The translations under genes were made by a program, and so were the position numbers. The notes beneath the pieces were generated by a model. It did no database searches and was not told the origin of the DNA. It was given only the letters and a program-made list of their open reading frames with translations. Positions 1 to 18,000 of a stretch of DNA of 64,000 nt are shown here, one piece after another. The number at the start of each line of letters is the position of its first letter. The stretch's first letter is position 1. This DNA is from Lingula anatina. Taxonomy: Eukaryota > Brachiopoda > Lingulata > Lingulida > Lingulidae. Location: assembly GCF_001039355.2 (NCBI RefSeq), contig NW_019776102.1, positions 662,915 to 726,914 on the forward strand. The letters run 5' to 3'.

Positions 1-1057
1 AAAAACTGAATGGGTTTTATAATGGAGAAAGAAATCAAAATGTTCAAGAAAACAAAAAAGAATAAATATAAATTATCATATCAAACTCATAACTTTTCTT
101 TGACAAATCTGCTTACACTGTTGCCCTATAGACTTTTTCCATACTTTCAAATTTGTAATTTTGCTTTGTATCATCCTTGATGAAAGCATTTATACGGGCC
201 TGTATCTACAAAAGAAAAACATTCGGTTTAACAGAATATAAAATGTCTATACTTATATATTTTATATTTCTATATAGCATACAGGTGCTTTTGCTGCATT
301 GAATAAAACTATAGAATAATCAGCATTTTCCTTTTGTTGTTACCACTCAAAAGGACTTCATTTGTATTGTGTATATAAGCAACTGATACAGATAAATAGT
401 ATATATGTCATTAGGAACGTACTCTCATTTCTTATGTATCTTTGAAGCAATGACAATGAAATATAGTAAAAAGTCAAACTGGACCAACCTTTTCTTTAAA
501 AGCTTTCATCTTTTGCTTTTCTGCTTGCTGTATCTTTTCAAGTTTGGCTTTCTGAGCTGTTAAAATATAATGAGATATATCTATATCAATACATATTTAT
601 ACACAATCATACTGTTCTAGAGATACCTCATACTATATACCTGCTGCTTTGATACCTAGAGTGATGAGAGAAGCACCCCGTTTCTCTGATGCATGAATGC
701 AGCTTGTTATTCTTTGCCCTTCACGCAACGAAATCATTATACTCTGTGCTTCCCGACTTTCAGGATTTTCAACTTGCATTATCAGTGAGATCTGAATTAA
801 GTTCAATTGATTTTTATTTTATGAACTGATGATTTTATTCCCCCCGTAAAGTGTGATCACTACCCCACCCCCAATGGGACCCTCATCTGATGGATAAAAA
901 AGTTGCCATTATTATTGGCATGACTACATGCATGTACAAGTTCAGTTTTATAAAATTAAGTGAGTCAAAAGCCCATACCTTTCACTTTTTTCTTCTCCTC
1001 GTCCGCCATGCCCGGCGGCTTTTCCATGGTATCTAAAATAGACCCTAAAAGATCCAT
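1..1057 (-). CDS. SPAG7: SPAG7 homologue, 5' part (runs off the window)
   Basis: Three coding exons read on the minus strand: 1057-979, 556-489 and 205-117. The first begins MDLLGSILDTMEKPPG, very close to the human SPAG7 start, and is followed by a Lys/Glu-rich helix (AQKAKLEKIQQAEKQK) and the segment that leads into the R3H-type nucleic-acid-binding domain (INAFIKDD, then FESMEKVYRAT). All junctions have GT donors and AG acceptors and phases agree (1, 0, 2), giving about 78 residues before the window edge. The rest of the R3H domain and the C-terminus lie outside. SPAG7 is a small, conserved, probably nuclear protein of poorly defined molecular role. An extra open exon-like block at 641-791 lies in intron 1 and is listed separately. 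The start codon is chosen by similarity to the human N-terminus. Confidence 0.85.
641..791 (-). other. Possible alternative first exon of SPAG7
   Basis: A 151-nt minus-strand block is open, has a usable acceptor (ending TTCAG) and a GTATAT donor, and ends in phase 1, so it would join SPAG7 exon 2 in frame. It enters in phase 0 and therefore does not fit after exon 1: the join meets a stop after seven codons. An internal ATG would encode about 46 residues (starting MQVENPESREAQ) before exon 2. I do not recognise the peptide. It could be an alternative first exon or chance. Confidence 0.3.
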
Positions 1058-1298
1058 TTTGGATGGCGACTCAGGAAAATACTCAGTTGGCTGCGGGATC
1101 AACTTTAAACAATTATGGATTATTTAAAAATATTTCGATATTACAGCAATAATTATTTAAGTATGATGTTGACAGATATTATTTTTAAACTTTATATAAA
1201 GAATTTGGGCTAAAATATGCCAAAACAATGAAGAATACCCTTAACTACTGCGGGGTAGTAAAAGCTGCACGATCCTGCCCTCTAGCGGAGGCAAGGAA
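1058..1298. promoter_or_regulatory. Probable bidirectional promoter SPAG7/NDUFB5
   Basis: Only 241 bp separate the divergent start codons of SPAG7 (minus) and NDUFB5 (plus), so both core promoters and 5' UTRs must fit here unless there are upstream noncoding exons. No TATA box is obvious. The segment next to NDUFB5 (about 1240-1298) is locally GC-richer than its surroundings. This is inferred from gene arrangement only. Confidence 0.5.
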
Positions 1299-3301
1299 AT
1301 GGCTGCCATTGGCCGCTGTGCAAAGCTTTGCCTTTACAGGCCTCAGTCATCTCTTCTGCGACAGTCTCTGTCTCTTTTGCCTAAGTCTCCAGGTATGTAA
1401 GCCCATGTTTTAAATTAATAAATCTGTAATTAGATGGGCATTGGCTGCAGATTGTTTAAATCCTTAGGGCAAGTTACGACCTTGCATTGATCAATTTGAT
1501 GATCGAGTCGGTCATCTTGATTTTATTTCACTAAAACTCTCAAAAATTAAATTACCATAAAATGCCACAGCCAAGTACTACACTGTTATAATAATGAACC
1601 ATCATTAATTAATTAAGGAATCTTTAAACTAAAATTCTTTTAAGTAAGTCCTCCACATGTGACCTATTCTGATAATTTAATCAAAATCTACCCATAACTT
1701 TGCGAACTTAGGCTGGTAAAACAAACAGACAAGTGGAGTTAAATTAATAGGTCTAAATAAATAAAATAATAATAACATGAATATTTAATAAATGATAAAT
1801 AATGATTTTTCTCTTTGGTAAAGGTTTTAATTAAATAAATAAAGCAATAAAATAATGATAAAAAAAATTTAAAAATAAAAAAATTACTAGCAGCAAGTTT
1901 TTGCGAAATTGACCATAAATTGGACTAATTCAAGACAGTTTGTGAAGTGAAACTCCTAATCCTGTGCAATAAAAAATCAGGATCAAATGGAAATTATTTG
2001 CTGAACAAATTTGGTGAAGATCTGTCAAATGTAAACTACCCGGTGAATCCCTCCAGTACATGTTCTCCAGGTAAAGGGCTAAAAGAACTAGATAGCAGTG
2101 AAAGGTGAAGATAAGTTAAGAGATCTTCATAGCCTTATAGTTAGTACTGTTGTGTCACTGTCAATCACATTATAAAACTGTTTTTAAAATTATTGATTTT
2201 TTTCACAGAAGTCCAGTGTGCAAGGTGGGGTCATGGTAGGGTAATGAATGTGAGAGATGGCCAATACCTTACTAAGGCCTTATGGAATGATATGGTAAGT
2301 GAGTTTTACAGGCATGAAGCCAGATTTTCTCCCCCCCCCCCCCTCCAAACACCCCTTGCCTTTGGACCTGCTACATAAATGGCACTCTTTACCCACTGTC
2401 ATTGTATGCAGTATCATAAATGTTGAATTTGGCTTTTCCCAGGCTTGATGGGTGGCCCAACTACCAATTGTGTTTCATAATTGGCTCCAAATCAAATGTT
2501 TATGGTAGTTGTAACTTGAAATATTGTTATACCTCTTGTAGAATTCTATGCCTCGGATTGGTCAGTTGCAGGGACTGGCTCTGTATATTGTGCCTGTATT
2601 TGACTACTTTTTACTTTTATTAACACTATTACCATTCGGTATTCAGCGACTTTGCGAAACAGTTACACATTTTATACTAATAAGATACTATATATATATC
2701 TCAAGGCTAGAGATAAAGAAAAACTTTTTATCAGCTGTGGCAGTGTTTTGGTAACAAATTAAAAAATGGATTCCAAATTCCTCCTCTTATTTCCAGCGTA
2801 CTCGTATAATCACCAGCTTCTCTCTGTTCTACTTAATGCCAGAAGGAGGCGTGTTAATCTCTTAAACTGATTGCATTTAGCGAGGATCCCTGCCATGAAA
2901 AAATGGATCAGTGTAGACCAATGGTTTCAGTATGAATGTGCTCTAAGAATTTAGTATTTTTCTTTTCCAGCAATTTTGGTTCTTTGTTGGATTCATACCC
3001 CTTACTGGTATTGCATTGTATGCAAATATATTTGTTGGTAAGTATGTGGTATGAAATTTTATCCCTTCCTCCCCTTCCCCCATTTAACACATGAACGTAC
3101 TTTGAATAGTGATAATATCAATTTTATTTATAAAAACCCTGCTTAACTTGAATCTTGTACAATGTGAAATACAGAAATATTATTGTCAATGATAGTTCAA
3201 TAGCAAGGTAAGTGACTGAAAACTAAAAAAAAAAAAAAAGACAAGATTAATTTTTTTGAGGTATGCAAAACAACTTGACCTCAGATCAGGTTCAAAACTT
3301 T

Positions 3302-3370
<69 letters not shown>

Positions 3371-5129
3371 TAAGTCATATAAGGAGGCCTAGGAATAACT
3401 GATTGAGATGAGTGCATTTTCTTTTTATGAAGCGACTGTGAGGTTTGTTATCTGAGAGTTGAAATACTATTTACCGTAATGTAATCGAAATCAAAATGTG
3501 TACTTTTGTGTCTCTTTAGGGGAAGCCAAGCTGGAGGAAATACCAGAGGGTTACTGCCCCGAGGAATATGAATATTTTAAAGTAAGTGATTTTTTTGTAT
3601 ACTTTTAGAAGTTGAATGCAGTCATGTGCGAAGGTTTTTTTTTTCTTGCTGGTTGTTCGGGTCACCTGGGTTAAAAAAAAAAAAATCTACATGCTTAGAG
3701 AAAAAGTTTACACAAGTTGACTGGCAGTTATTTTTAGGCCAGTGTTTACATGTGAAACGGATTAGTTAAACGCAATGCAGTTCTGGGGATTAAATGAAGG
3801 GCTTGGTGGTGCATAGAGTAGAAGGATCTGAATGGATGAAATCTGTTTTGTGTTTTTCTTTTAGATATTTTTTACAAAACAACAAGGTCATATTCAGAAC
3901 AGATGGTCCTCAGATCTACTGGTCCACGGATCCTGTATGGCGGACCCTACATGAAAGGAAGACAGCCTAATCCTTAAATGGTCTCCTAGCCTCCCAATCG
4001 ATTAAATTTAGGCTTCGAGGTTTAATCGCTACACCCATCTAGGGGGAATGGGGTGGAGGCAGGGAGACCATAAAGGGATTAGGCGGTCTTGCTTTTATGC
4101 AGGGTCCGTCATATTTGATCTGTCGACCAGAAGAATAAAATGGATCCATGACCCTTTGTTATATGACGTATGATAGCAATCAGTATTTGTATAGTGTGCA
4201 TGTGTGGGTGTGCATCTGCCATATCACTATCAGTCAATAACATTGAATTTCTTGATTTTACTTTTAGCATCCCATTAGTCGCTGGATGGTGAAATACATG
4301 TTTAACCCACCAGAGAAAGTATATGAAAGAAGCTTAAGTGTTATATATTGGACTTTGAAGCGGGATCGTGAACGGTAAAGATTAGCATTTACTTATTCTT
4401 ATTGTGGCCCAGCGGGTTATTTGTTCAGTATTGAAAAACTCCCAATTTCATGCAGCTCAGTTGAAAAGAGGAGTTGGGTTATTTCACTGTCATAGCGCAA
4501 TGCAACTTTGTCACAATTTTTTCAAAATGCATTGTGAAATGTCTCCAATACCTTGGCGTTTCCTCTTTTGCTACCTCAGCTTCTGGTCAATAGGTCCAAT
4601 TTCATGGGTGTGTCAGCCATTGTATTTTTTGATAATTGTATTCCCCTGCGAAAATTTGCCTCATTTAACGTTCACTTACGATTCTTAATCTATTCTAGAA
4701 ATTTGGTGTGTTTTTTTAACATTTCTAATGTTGTTCTGTAATGAATGTAACAGTTTTGGGAGGTCCTTCAGAATGTCCTAGAACAGATTAAGAACATTTT
4801 TCATTAAAAGAGAAAAGCATAATGTTCTAAGACAGATTGAGAACTGTAAGTGAACATTCAATGAGACAAATTTTCACAGGGGGGGGGTATTATCCCTATT
4901 GTGTGCACAAACCAGTTGGTGGTACATACCCAGGAGGCAGTATAACCTCTCTGACTCACTGCTTACTTTTTTTTTTTTTCTCTCTTCCAGTCAGCTACGT
5001 AAATTAGTCAAGTACTACCAGGGGACAAGAGGAGATCAGAAGGGATGGTACTTCATAGATGCAGGATTATCTCAGAGAATACCATGGGGCAGAGAGCAGT
5101 ATGAATACACACTTGATAACTTTTATTAA
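1299..5129 (+). CDS. NDUFB5: NADH dehydrogenase 1 beta subcomplex subunit 5 (complex I SGDH)
   Basis: Accessory subunit of the membrane arm of mitochondrial complex I, in the inner membrane. Six coding exons: 1299-1392, 2209-2294, 2971-3037, 3520-3581, 4268-4374 and 4991-5129. They join in frame to 184 residues (human 189). Residues 1-31 form an Arg/Ser/Leu-rich, acid-free presequence starting MAAIGRC. A single membrane helix follows at about 61-83 (FVGFIPLTGIALYANIFVG). Then comes the family block EAKLEEIPEGYCPEEYEYFK, HPISRW and the PPEKVYERS segment. The C-terminus is a charged, Tyr-rich matrix or intermembrane tail ending in TLDNFY. The ATG at 1299 is preferred over the longer frame starting at 1228 because only it gives phase 1 at the 1392 donor, as exon 2 requires. 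Confidence 0.95.
2765..2905. mobile_element. Degenerate MITE, family A (intron of NDUFB5)
   Basis: This block shares motifs such as CGTATAATCACCAGCTT and the GATTGCATT(T/C)AG(C/T)GAG segment with copies near 16790-17000 and 39785-39990. The copies are palindromic-looking and noncoding. Ends are uncertain. Confidence 0.4.
3303..3368. repeat. (ATT)n microsatellite
   Basis: About 22 near-perfect trinucleotide units in intron 3 of NDUFB5. Confidence 0.95.
3885..4145. mobile_element. MITE-like palindrome, family C (intron 4 of NDUFB5)
   Basis: The two arms (CATATTCAGAACAG ... GGTCCACGG on the left; GTCCGTCATATTTGATCTG ... CGACCAG on the right) are imperfect inverted copies around a noncoding centre. 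The same arms, with the phrase CTTTTATGCAGG, recur at 12430-12600. Non-autonomous DNA transposon inferred. Confidence 0.5.
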
Positions 5130-6423
5130 TTCAAAGGACTACTGTTTGTTTCTCAATTAAAATTCAGAGGTTGGAGGGAACTTGTAGGTGGGGAGAGATG
5201 GGATATTTCTCAGCTCTAGGAGAATGTAAATTAATTTTTGCTTTTGGCATAAAGAACATTTTTTCTTTTTTTGGGGGGGGGGGGGGAGGGAAGGGGGGAT
5301 TCAAAATTGATGGAAAAGTCTTATTCCTATTCTTTTTTATTCTGCCTCGATGTGACAGAGAATCTTCAGAGAACAGTAAATCAATCAGTTATGTTGTTTT
5401 TAAGGTTAACTCCCCTTCATCTACTTCCGAATTCTGTTCGGAGGGTCTCAAACAGACAACACTCAATGTTTATTCCTCCGTTTGATGATTATATAATTAA
5501 CTTTGCATCAGTGTGCTGGTACTAGTAACCCTGTACAAGACCATCTGTGTATAATAGAATTGAAAAGTTAAGCAAAAGTTAATATAATACTTGTTTGCCT
5601 TATGAAGCAGCCTAGGAGAAAGAAAACTGGTTGTTGTTAACTTTATGGCCACAAAAAGACAATAGGATTTTGTGTTGTACCGCAAGATCTCTGCAGAACT
5701 TTTTTTTGTTTGGTTGATACATGAAGCAAGAGTTTCCTCTGACAGAAGGGTTGTCAATGATAAGAAAATATGAAAATGAGTTTGATTTGGCTGAAATTTT
5801 TGAAAACTTCAATACGTCTTTCAGTTTGTACTCACTGTTTCTAGTGTGGTCTGTGTTCTGCTTTTGATTTATCTTCACAATTTTGTATTCCGTAATATCA
5901 GAAGAAAAATGAGATTTTTTTAAAAGAAATGAAAGTCTTGTGTTATATTTTTTTTCCTTATGAAATCAATGCATTTATTCAGGGGAATGAATTCTTAAGA
6001 AATATGAATTGATAATTGATAATTAATTTTCATAGTTACAACCATTAAGATATTTAATTACAAATCCATTTAATGCAGTTCAAATATCACTGTTATCACT
6101 TGACAACATAATTTTCCTTTTGGACACGTATATATATCTATCAAAAAACGACAAAAGTTGCAACTAATAGCAAACATACTATGTATCAGAATTTGCACAT
6201 GCCTTATCTGTTACTGTTTATAATATATAATTTTTTTTCGGTTTACAGTCTTCAATGGTACCTAACAAACCATTTAAGTTATAATAGCCTTGACATCAGT
6301 TGAAATTTCTCGCCCACCGATACTACTGTAGGCTAAGAGTGGAAAAAACTCGTCATCTTAAGATGCTGACAACATCCGTCTACATTCAGAGTAACCCCAG
6401 TTGCACCAGTCTTTAGTTTTGAA

Positions 6424-6650
6424 CTGTAAAACTGGGTTTCCATAAACCTGATATACTAGTTGGATTGATCTAACTTTGAGGGGATTCCTGCTAAATTGCA
6501 TTCAGTTTAAGTGGCTTAAATATCTGTCACGCCCGGTGAAGCTGCTAGGGGGGTAATTAACTTTTGTGCACACTTAACTGAATGCAATTTAGTGCGAATC
6601 CCCTAGGCGATAGATTGATCATGCTAGTACAGTTTTGGTAATGGTTCCTA
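6424..6650. mobile_element. MITE, family A
   Basis: Internal phrases AAATATCTGTCACGCCC, GAAGCTG and GGGGGTAATTA are shared with the copies at 9757-10003 and 31226-31445. The outer arms pair imperfectly (GGATTGATCTA versus TAGATTGATCATGC). Noncoding. Confidence 0.5.
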
Positions 6651-7462
6651 AGAAATACAAAGTTGTATGGAAGTGAAAAAGAAAGTTGAAATTGGCATCT
6701 CCAATAATTTTTTTATGTTCACTACTGGCAGTAGTTTTGATGTCACTTTCGGATAGTTTTGGGTTTTATGGAGACATTTAAAGAATAAATGCGAGAAAAT
6801 GATGCTATGGCCCTTTAAGCAGGGTTCTGGGGCTGTTTTTGGGTAGAAAATTGCCAACAGAAAATGTTATCAGATTTCAATTTTAAATTGAAAAAAAAAA
6901 AACATTTTGCGTACATTTTTTTGTTGCATGTGCAGCAGTGTCTTGTGGGAACTCAAAGGACCTACAGTAATACACTGGTACCTTTTACATAATGCTGTCA
7001 CAGTCCCAGTGACATATTTGTGAACAATGTGTTAAAAACCCACCTTTTGGAAAGAAACCAGAACGTCACTTGGGGTTACTCTGAGTGGATGTGCTGCTGA
7101 AATACTTTTTTGTAAAAAAAACTATTTGTAGGTAAAGGATGAATGTTTAAGTCTCACACTCTCACTACTTCATATCTTACTTGGTCATAATGAGAAGTAC
7201 CTACCAATCTGACAGACCACAATGTGTTCATTCTCAAGTGAAAAAAATGTAACCGTTTGTCTATTAATACCAATATACAAGATGTCGTTCTTTGGGAACA
7301 AGAATATTTTTAAGATGACTTAAAAATCTGATATATTTGGGGCTAAAATTCCTTTTTACTTTCACAGTTAAACTATACAAAATTATAAATAAAATTATTT
7401 GTATTAACCACAGTCCAATCAATAAATCGAGTCACGAACAACAAATTTTCAATTGTACTCCG

Positions 7463-7465
<3 letters not shown>

Positions 7466-7519
<54 letters not shown>
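7466..7519. repeat. (TA)n microsatellite
   Basis: About 26 perfect AT/TA dinucleotides. Open frames across it on both strands are low-complexity artefacts. Confidence 0.95.
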
Positions 7520-7520
<1 letters not shown>

Positions 7521-9430
7521 TCAACCTCAAAATTACATGAAAAATTTTTGAAGTGTTCAGATAACTTTTATCATTCTGACTGACAACAGATACAATGCAG
7601 TATAGTAAAAAAGAGCATAAGTTAAAATTAATAAAAATTAAATTCAAATACTTTCCTGGCTTTTAAAGATAATTAAACTAAAGCTCTTACAGTAACTTTG
7701 AGAGAATATAATAAGCTGATCAGTTTCATAATTATAACAGAACATGCACCATTAATAGTTAATATGTCTAATAACACCAGAAGCAAAATGCGTGTTACCA
7801 AACAAAAACTGAGGTAACGACCAGCCAGTATTTTTTAAATTCAAACTGGTACATTTTATATGTTATACTTCTTATACACTGATTTTTTTTTCAAAACAAT
7901 GAAATGGGCAGTTCAGGAAAGTATTGGACATATTACTAATTTGAAACTTGTAAATACGCCGAATTAAAATTATTCTCTGCGACCAATTAACACTATCAAC
8001 AACATGACCCACTTCATATGTGTAAGAAAAATATACAACTATACATAATAAACAGCTATTTGCTTCATCACTTTCAAAGACCTATCAATCCAAGCAAAAG
8101 AGCTTCAAGAATATCTTACATCATCTTATATCTATGTAAACACTAATGACATACTACATCCGCCTTTAAATATATTTCTTTCCAGCTTGTAGAAATTAAT
8201 GTACATCTTCTAGAGCATGACATACCACAATAAACTGGTTAAAATATTTAAAATTATGGTTAATTATTGTAAACAAGAATTTTGAACTTAAACGCCAACA
8301 TACCAATTAGCCACCTATAAAATGTTTGGTTAGCAATTCATGAACTCTTGCTAACAGTCTAGCCGAGTCAGACTTAAAAATGATGGAATGCAGTTTGCAG
8401 AGTGGGCTACTGAGAATTTCCCACTAGACAGAGACTACAAGATATTGGTCTTAGAATTTGGTAGTCTGGTGATGTCATTTAGCCCCAAACCAGTTCTGGT
8501 TTTTCTCTGTGTCAGAATTCACTCTCACTTACATCAAATAATTTAAGCATGCACGACTACAGCAAAATGGTGTACACTGATCACTCTAGAAAAGGATTGT
8601 AAAACGCCATAAGAGAAACTCCTTGTAAACCCATACTGTAGTTATGAGACTTCAGGCAACCTTTCTGAATAATATACATGTTTTCTGTTCCTCCGACTTA
8701 TGAAGATCCTGATCTCATTGCATGGAAAGAGACACTCACTTTGTTACAGAATAACTCCATGACATGTAGACTTAGAAAAGAATACGTTTCCTCTGATTTA
8801 AAATGACACCAGAAATTAAATTCTACTGGAAACTTTGTTGTTTGGAAAAAAAAAAAAAAAAAAAAAGCTGTGACAAGAATGTAAATGCCAAACATCCAGC
8901 ACGTTCACAAACCTGACAAAACAAATAGTTTTCAGTTTATATTTCCTTGAAAAAACATCTTACTGAATATGGTTTGTGTCAAAAAATAAAAAGCCATCTC
9001 TGCAGAAAAAAAATCAGAAACACTTGTGTACAACAATTAAAAAAAAAAAACTTTTAAAAAACAAAAACTAAGCAGGACCGTAAGCAGATAGGCAGTAGAG
9101 ACAAATTTCAAGTAATTTTTTCCTGGGTGTCATAAACCTTGTATCTAAAAATTAAAGCCCATCTCATACCTTAGATCACAAATCACGGCTTTTATAGTAG
9201 TTAACTTCAGTTTCAACCTTAAGCTCATTTATTGTAAAACAAGTCCCAGGAGTTTTCACAAGTTGGACCAAAAACCTCACCAATATCTAAATAACCTATT
9301 TTTTTTTCAGAACAGTTGTCTCCCCTATGACAATATCTACCAAGATCTAAGTCACATGTGTGTCATGTTAATGAGAAAATAAAGTCTTTGTCTTTATTAT
9401 CATAGTGTATTCTTGCTGGGTGGGGTAGGG

Positions 9431-14427
<4,997 letters not shown>

Positions 14428-15062
14428 TTTCCTTTTTTGTCAAAAGACTGTGCCTTTCTTCAAATCAGACGTTAATTACCTTATTTAAAATTCTTTTCCT
14501 GGTGCTTGGAGCTCTGTCAACATTCAATATGGCCGACATCCGTGACGTCAGAGTCGTAAAAAATATGGTATTTGTCAAACAGCTTGCACAGTTTAAAAAT
14601 CAAGAAAACAATTGACCGAATAATAATTTTGCAAAAAAGTCCATTTATTAATATTTCATCCCTAAATCTTTAAACATATCACTAATTAAATTATTCGGCA
14701 GTTTTCGCTACATCTCGTTTCGTAGACAAATGGCTGTAGCGAAGAGTCATACCATGTCAGGCCTGAAGGGTCACTGCATGCCAATTTAAAACTAGGTGTC
14801 ATCTCAGGCCAGATGTAATGCGAAATACTTTCGAGTAATTCGTGTAAAAGCAACTTTTTATAGTGCTTTATTGAGCATTAACATGTTTATATATACACTC
14901 TAAAGGTTATCTTTATGTAATTTGCTTATACGAAGTCCAAACTCATAGCTCACCAGCTGGAAAAAGACGATTTAGATTGCAGTAGTTGTGACAATCAAAA
15001 TGTTGTCGCAACCGAGTGCGGTGCTTGTACCGGAAGTGGAAATTTCACAACCAGATGACAAC
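14428..15062. promoter_or_regulatory. Probable shared promoter region PDE6D/ABCF3
   Basis: Divergent start codons are 635 bp apart. The interval holds no gene and must contain at least the proximal promoters and 5' UTRs of both. No TATA box or clear factor site can be asserted by eye. Confidence 0.45.
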
Positions 15063-18000
15063 ATGGAAGCATGCATCTCAGTGATCACGGAACATTTTCC
15101 TTTGATTGAGGGAGAACTGCTTCAGTATGTGACTAGTAAGTACACTTCGTTTCCAGTCTTTAATATAAGGCCAATCTTTAGTTAGAATATTAAGAATTAC
15201 GTATTTAAATAGAAGAGGAGGCTGCAAATCTCCCAAATAGTTCAACGACAATATGAAATCATGTCGGTGAAGGTGAAATGTTAAAAGTTCAACGTTAAGC
15301 GTACTTTTTAAAAGTAGACTTCTATTGGAGTAACGTTGTTGTTGAATGTTTCGATTCACCCAGTTGTTTTATACTGAGATAATGCTGGAAATAAAATTGA
15401 CTCTTATACTTGATATTAATTTAATTTCTATTATTATCTCAGTACACTCGAATACCAGTTGTGTCTAAGTTCTGAAACTAATTAATAGATGTTATCTGAA
15501 GCTTATAAACATTTTTACATATTGCACACATTATGGACAAATTGCCGTAAATTATATAAGATTCATTTCCCCTCTTTTCACACAATTTTTCCTGTTCTTA
15601 CTTAATCATAATTGGATTAAAACATTTCTGTAAAAAAAAAAAAAATTATTTTAACGTGAAATTCAAGTACGTGGTGGTATGCCTTCTACTGACTTCATAC
15701 TTTATCATTACTACATTCCAGGTGTATTAGAAGGCAGCCAGGCTGACTTTGAGAGCAATGAGGATGTCTATGAAGCAGTGGGACCTGTGCTCTCAGAGGT
15801 GGACCAGGACAAATCAGAGGATGAAGTTCAAGACATATGTGACAAGTTATTCCATATGCTAAAAGGGTGAGAGGAGAGGAGTGGAACTTATTTGAATCAT
15901 TTAAAAGTTTTTAGTTATTGTCGCAACTAGATGTCACATATTTACATAGCGAATAAGAACTTTTAGCTGTTGGCATTCTGTATAATGTGGAAACGGACAT
16001 CTAATTTATTACAATAAATGATTTGTAAATGAAAGTGCTTTGTCATATCCAATTCCATTGAGAAAAACATTTTAATTTTTTTTTTGTTCTTCTTAACATT
16101 ATAATATTCTGTCAATTTTCCAATTATGCACTGGTGAGGGAATTACTTGTATATAACACTGTTATTTAATGTATGTCACTTAATTTCTCAGAGATGAAGA
16201 TGAAAAAGACAGTAGAAAGAATGGACCACATAGAATATTAGATGCCCCAGTGCATCTTGGGAAGCTCGTAGAAGATTCAGCAGATAAAGATATACAAGAA
16301 GCAAATATATGGATAGCGAAAAAAGCTGATTCTACGGTAAGATTGGTGCCATGTTTATTTATTGTTTGTAAACAACTTGGTCGTAATTGTTATTTTCTGA
16401 AACATTAAAAAAGAGTTACTGTGATATTTAAAGTAATTTAATGTGTACACATTTTTTTTAGCAATTACGTATATAATCAGCTTATGGAAGTTTATCTTAA
16501 AACTTGTAGTATTTTTTTAGTAAAAATTATCGATTTGAATGAAGTGAAGTGTCACCAAAACAAATATGAGTTGTTAACATTTATTTTGCATATCTCATGG
16601 CCAGATGTTTTTGTAGTGGTGACTGATTTTCCTCAATCATGAACTAGATAACATTTTTCTTTCATTCTTCCAGATTGTAGATCAGAAAAAGCTAGAGAAA
16701 GCTGAAGCAAAATTGAAGCAGAAACAAGAGAAACGTTCTGACCAGGAATCTGTTCCCAGGGTGATCTCAAGCGAGTAAGTCTGAGGGCTCATTCCCAATA
16801 AAGCTGTCAATCTAGGTAGATCAATCCAACTCTGCAGGGACTGTCACTGAATGCTGTCATATCAATAGATAAACACCCCTCCACTTGTTTTCAATGTACT
16901 TGTATAATCACCAGCTTTTCTGTATTCTACTCGATGCTGGGAAAAGGGGTGCTAATCTGTTAATCTGGCCCCAGTTTCACAAAAAAAAAAAAAAAAAAAA
17001 AACTAAACTAAGTTCCCTGGCTTAGCTGACTAGGATTTCCATGAGAGTGCTGTAACACTGCACCTGATAGGGTGAGATGTGACCATGTAACCTTGGTAAT
17101 TAAGTTCTTGACCTGACTTTTTTTTTTTTTTTTTTTTTGAAANAAGTTCCCTGGCTTAGCTGACTAGGATTTCCATGAGAGTGCTGTAACACTGCACCTG
17201 ATAGGGTGAGATGTGACCATGTAACCTTGGTAATTAAGTTCTTGACCTGACTTTTTTTTTTTTTTTTTTTTTGAAACTGGGACCTGATTGTGTTCAACAA
17301 CAATTCCCAAAAGTTGGATTGAGCCAGGTAGAACAATAGTTTCATTGGGAGTGTGCCTTCCATAACATGTACCATGCATATTTCCATCACATAGAGTGAG
17401 ACCACTGTGCCAGTGTGTATTTTAACACCTCTTTGCTCTTCATCTTTTACTTGAACTAAGACAAATGAAAAAGGGTTCCAGTGTTTGGAAACAAACCATG
17501 GGTGAGAGTTTTCAGGATTATACCTGATTTTAAGGTTTTCAAACTTCATTTTGATCCTTTTTTTTTCACATGGTCTAAATGCTATGAAAAATTGCAAGGT
17601 ACTTTTCAGGGTTTTCAGATTTAACAACTTCATAAAGTAGTAGTGCTAAGAATGGTTGTATATTTTACCATCTTATTAATTCAAATTTTTTTCGTAGTGA
17701 TTTGCTGCAGGCGGCCAGTGCTAGTCAACAGACCAACCGCAAAGATGTGAAATTTGATTCATCTGGTGCTAATAGAAGCTATGACATCAGGATTGACAAC
17801 TTTGATATATCCTACGGTAGCCTGTAAGTAAGAGTTGACACATTGTCAAAGAAATGCCTGTACTTTGAAAAATAATATTAAATACAGCATTAGAAATTTT
17901 GATAAATGATTACGTGTTATAACCATTATCAATTTTTGCACAATATTATGCATTATGTGTGTCTTTGAAATGTAAGTTTTTTTAATTGTATTCCTGACCC

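Larger units (their letters stand above)
5130..9430. other. NDUFB5 3' region, intergenic DNA and PDE6D 3' region
   Basis: No protein-coding gene is supported here. The plus-strand left end should contain the NDUFB5 3' UTR and the right end the PDE6D 3' UTR. Contents are a MITE near 6424-6650, a (TA)n array at 7466-7519, a poly-A run near 8846-8866 and otherwise AT-rich unique DNA. A minus-strand AATAAA (plus-strand TTTATT at 9393-9398) lies about 33 nt past the PDE6D stop and could end a short transcript. Confidence 0.7.

Noticed and set aside
1228-1413. Longer reading frame as NDUFB5 exon 1
   Set aside because: Its phase at the 1392 donor does not fit exon 2; the frame from 1299 does and gives a proper mitochondrial presequence.
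17100-17633. 177-codon minus-strand frame
   Set aside because: It crosses a single N and poly-T runs in an assembly duplication inside ABCF3 intron 4; low complexity.
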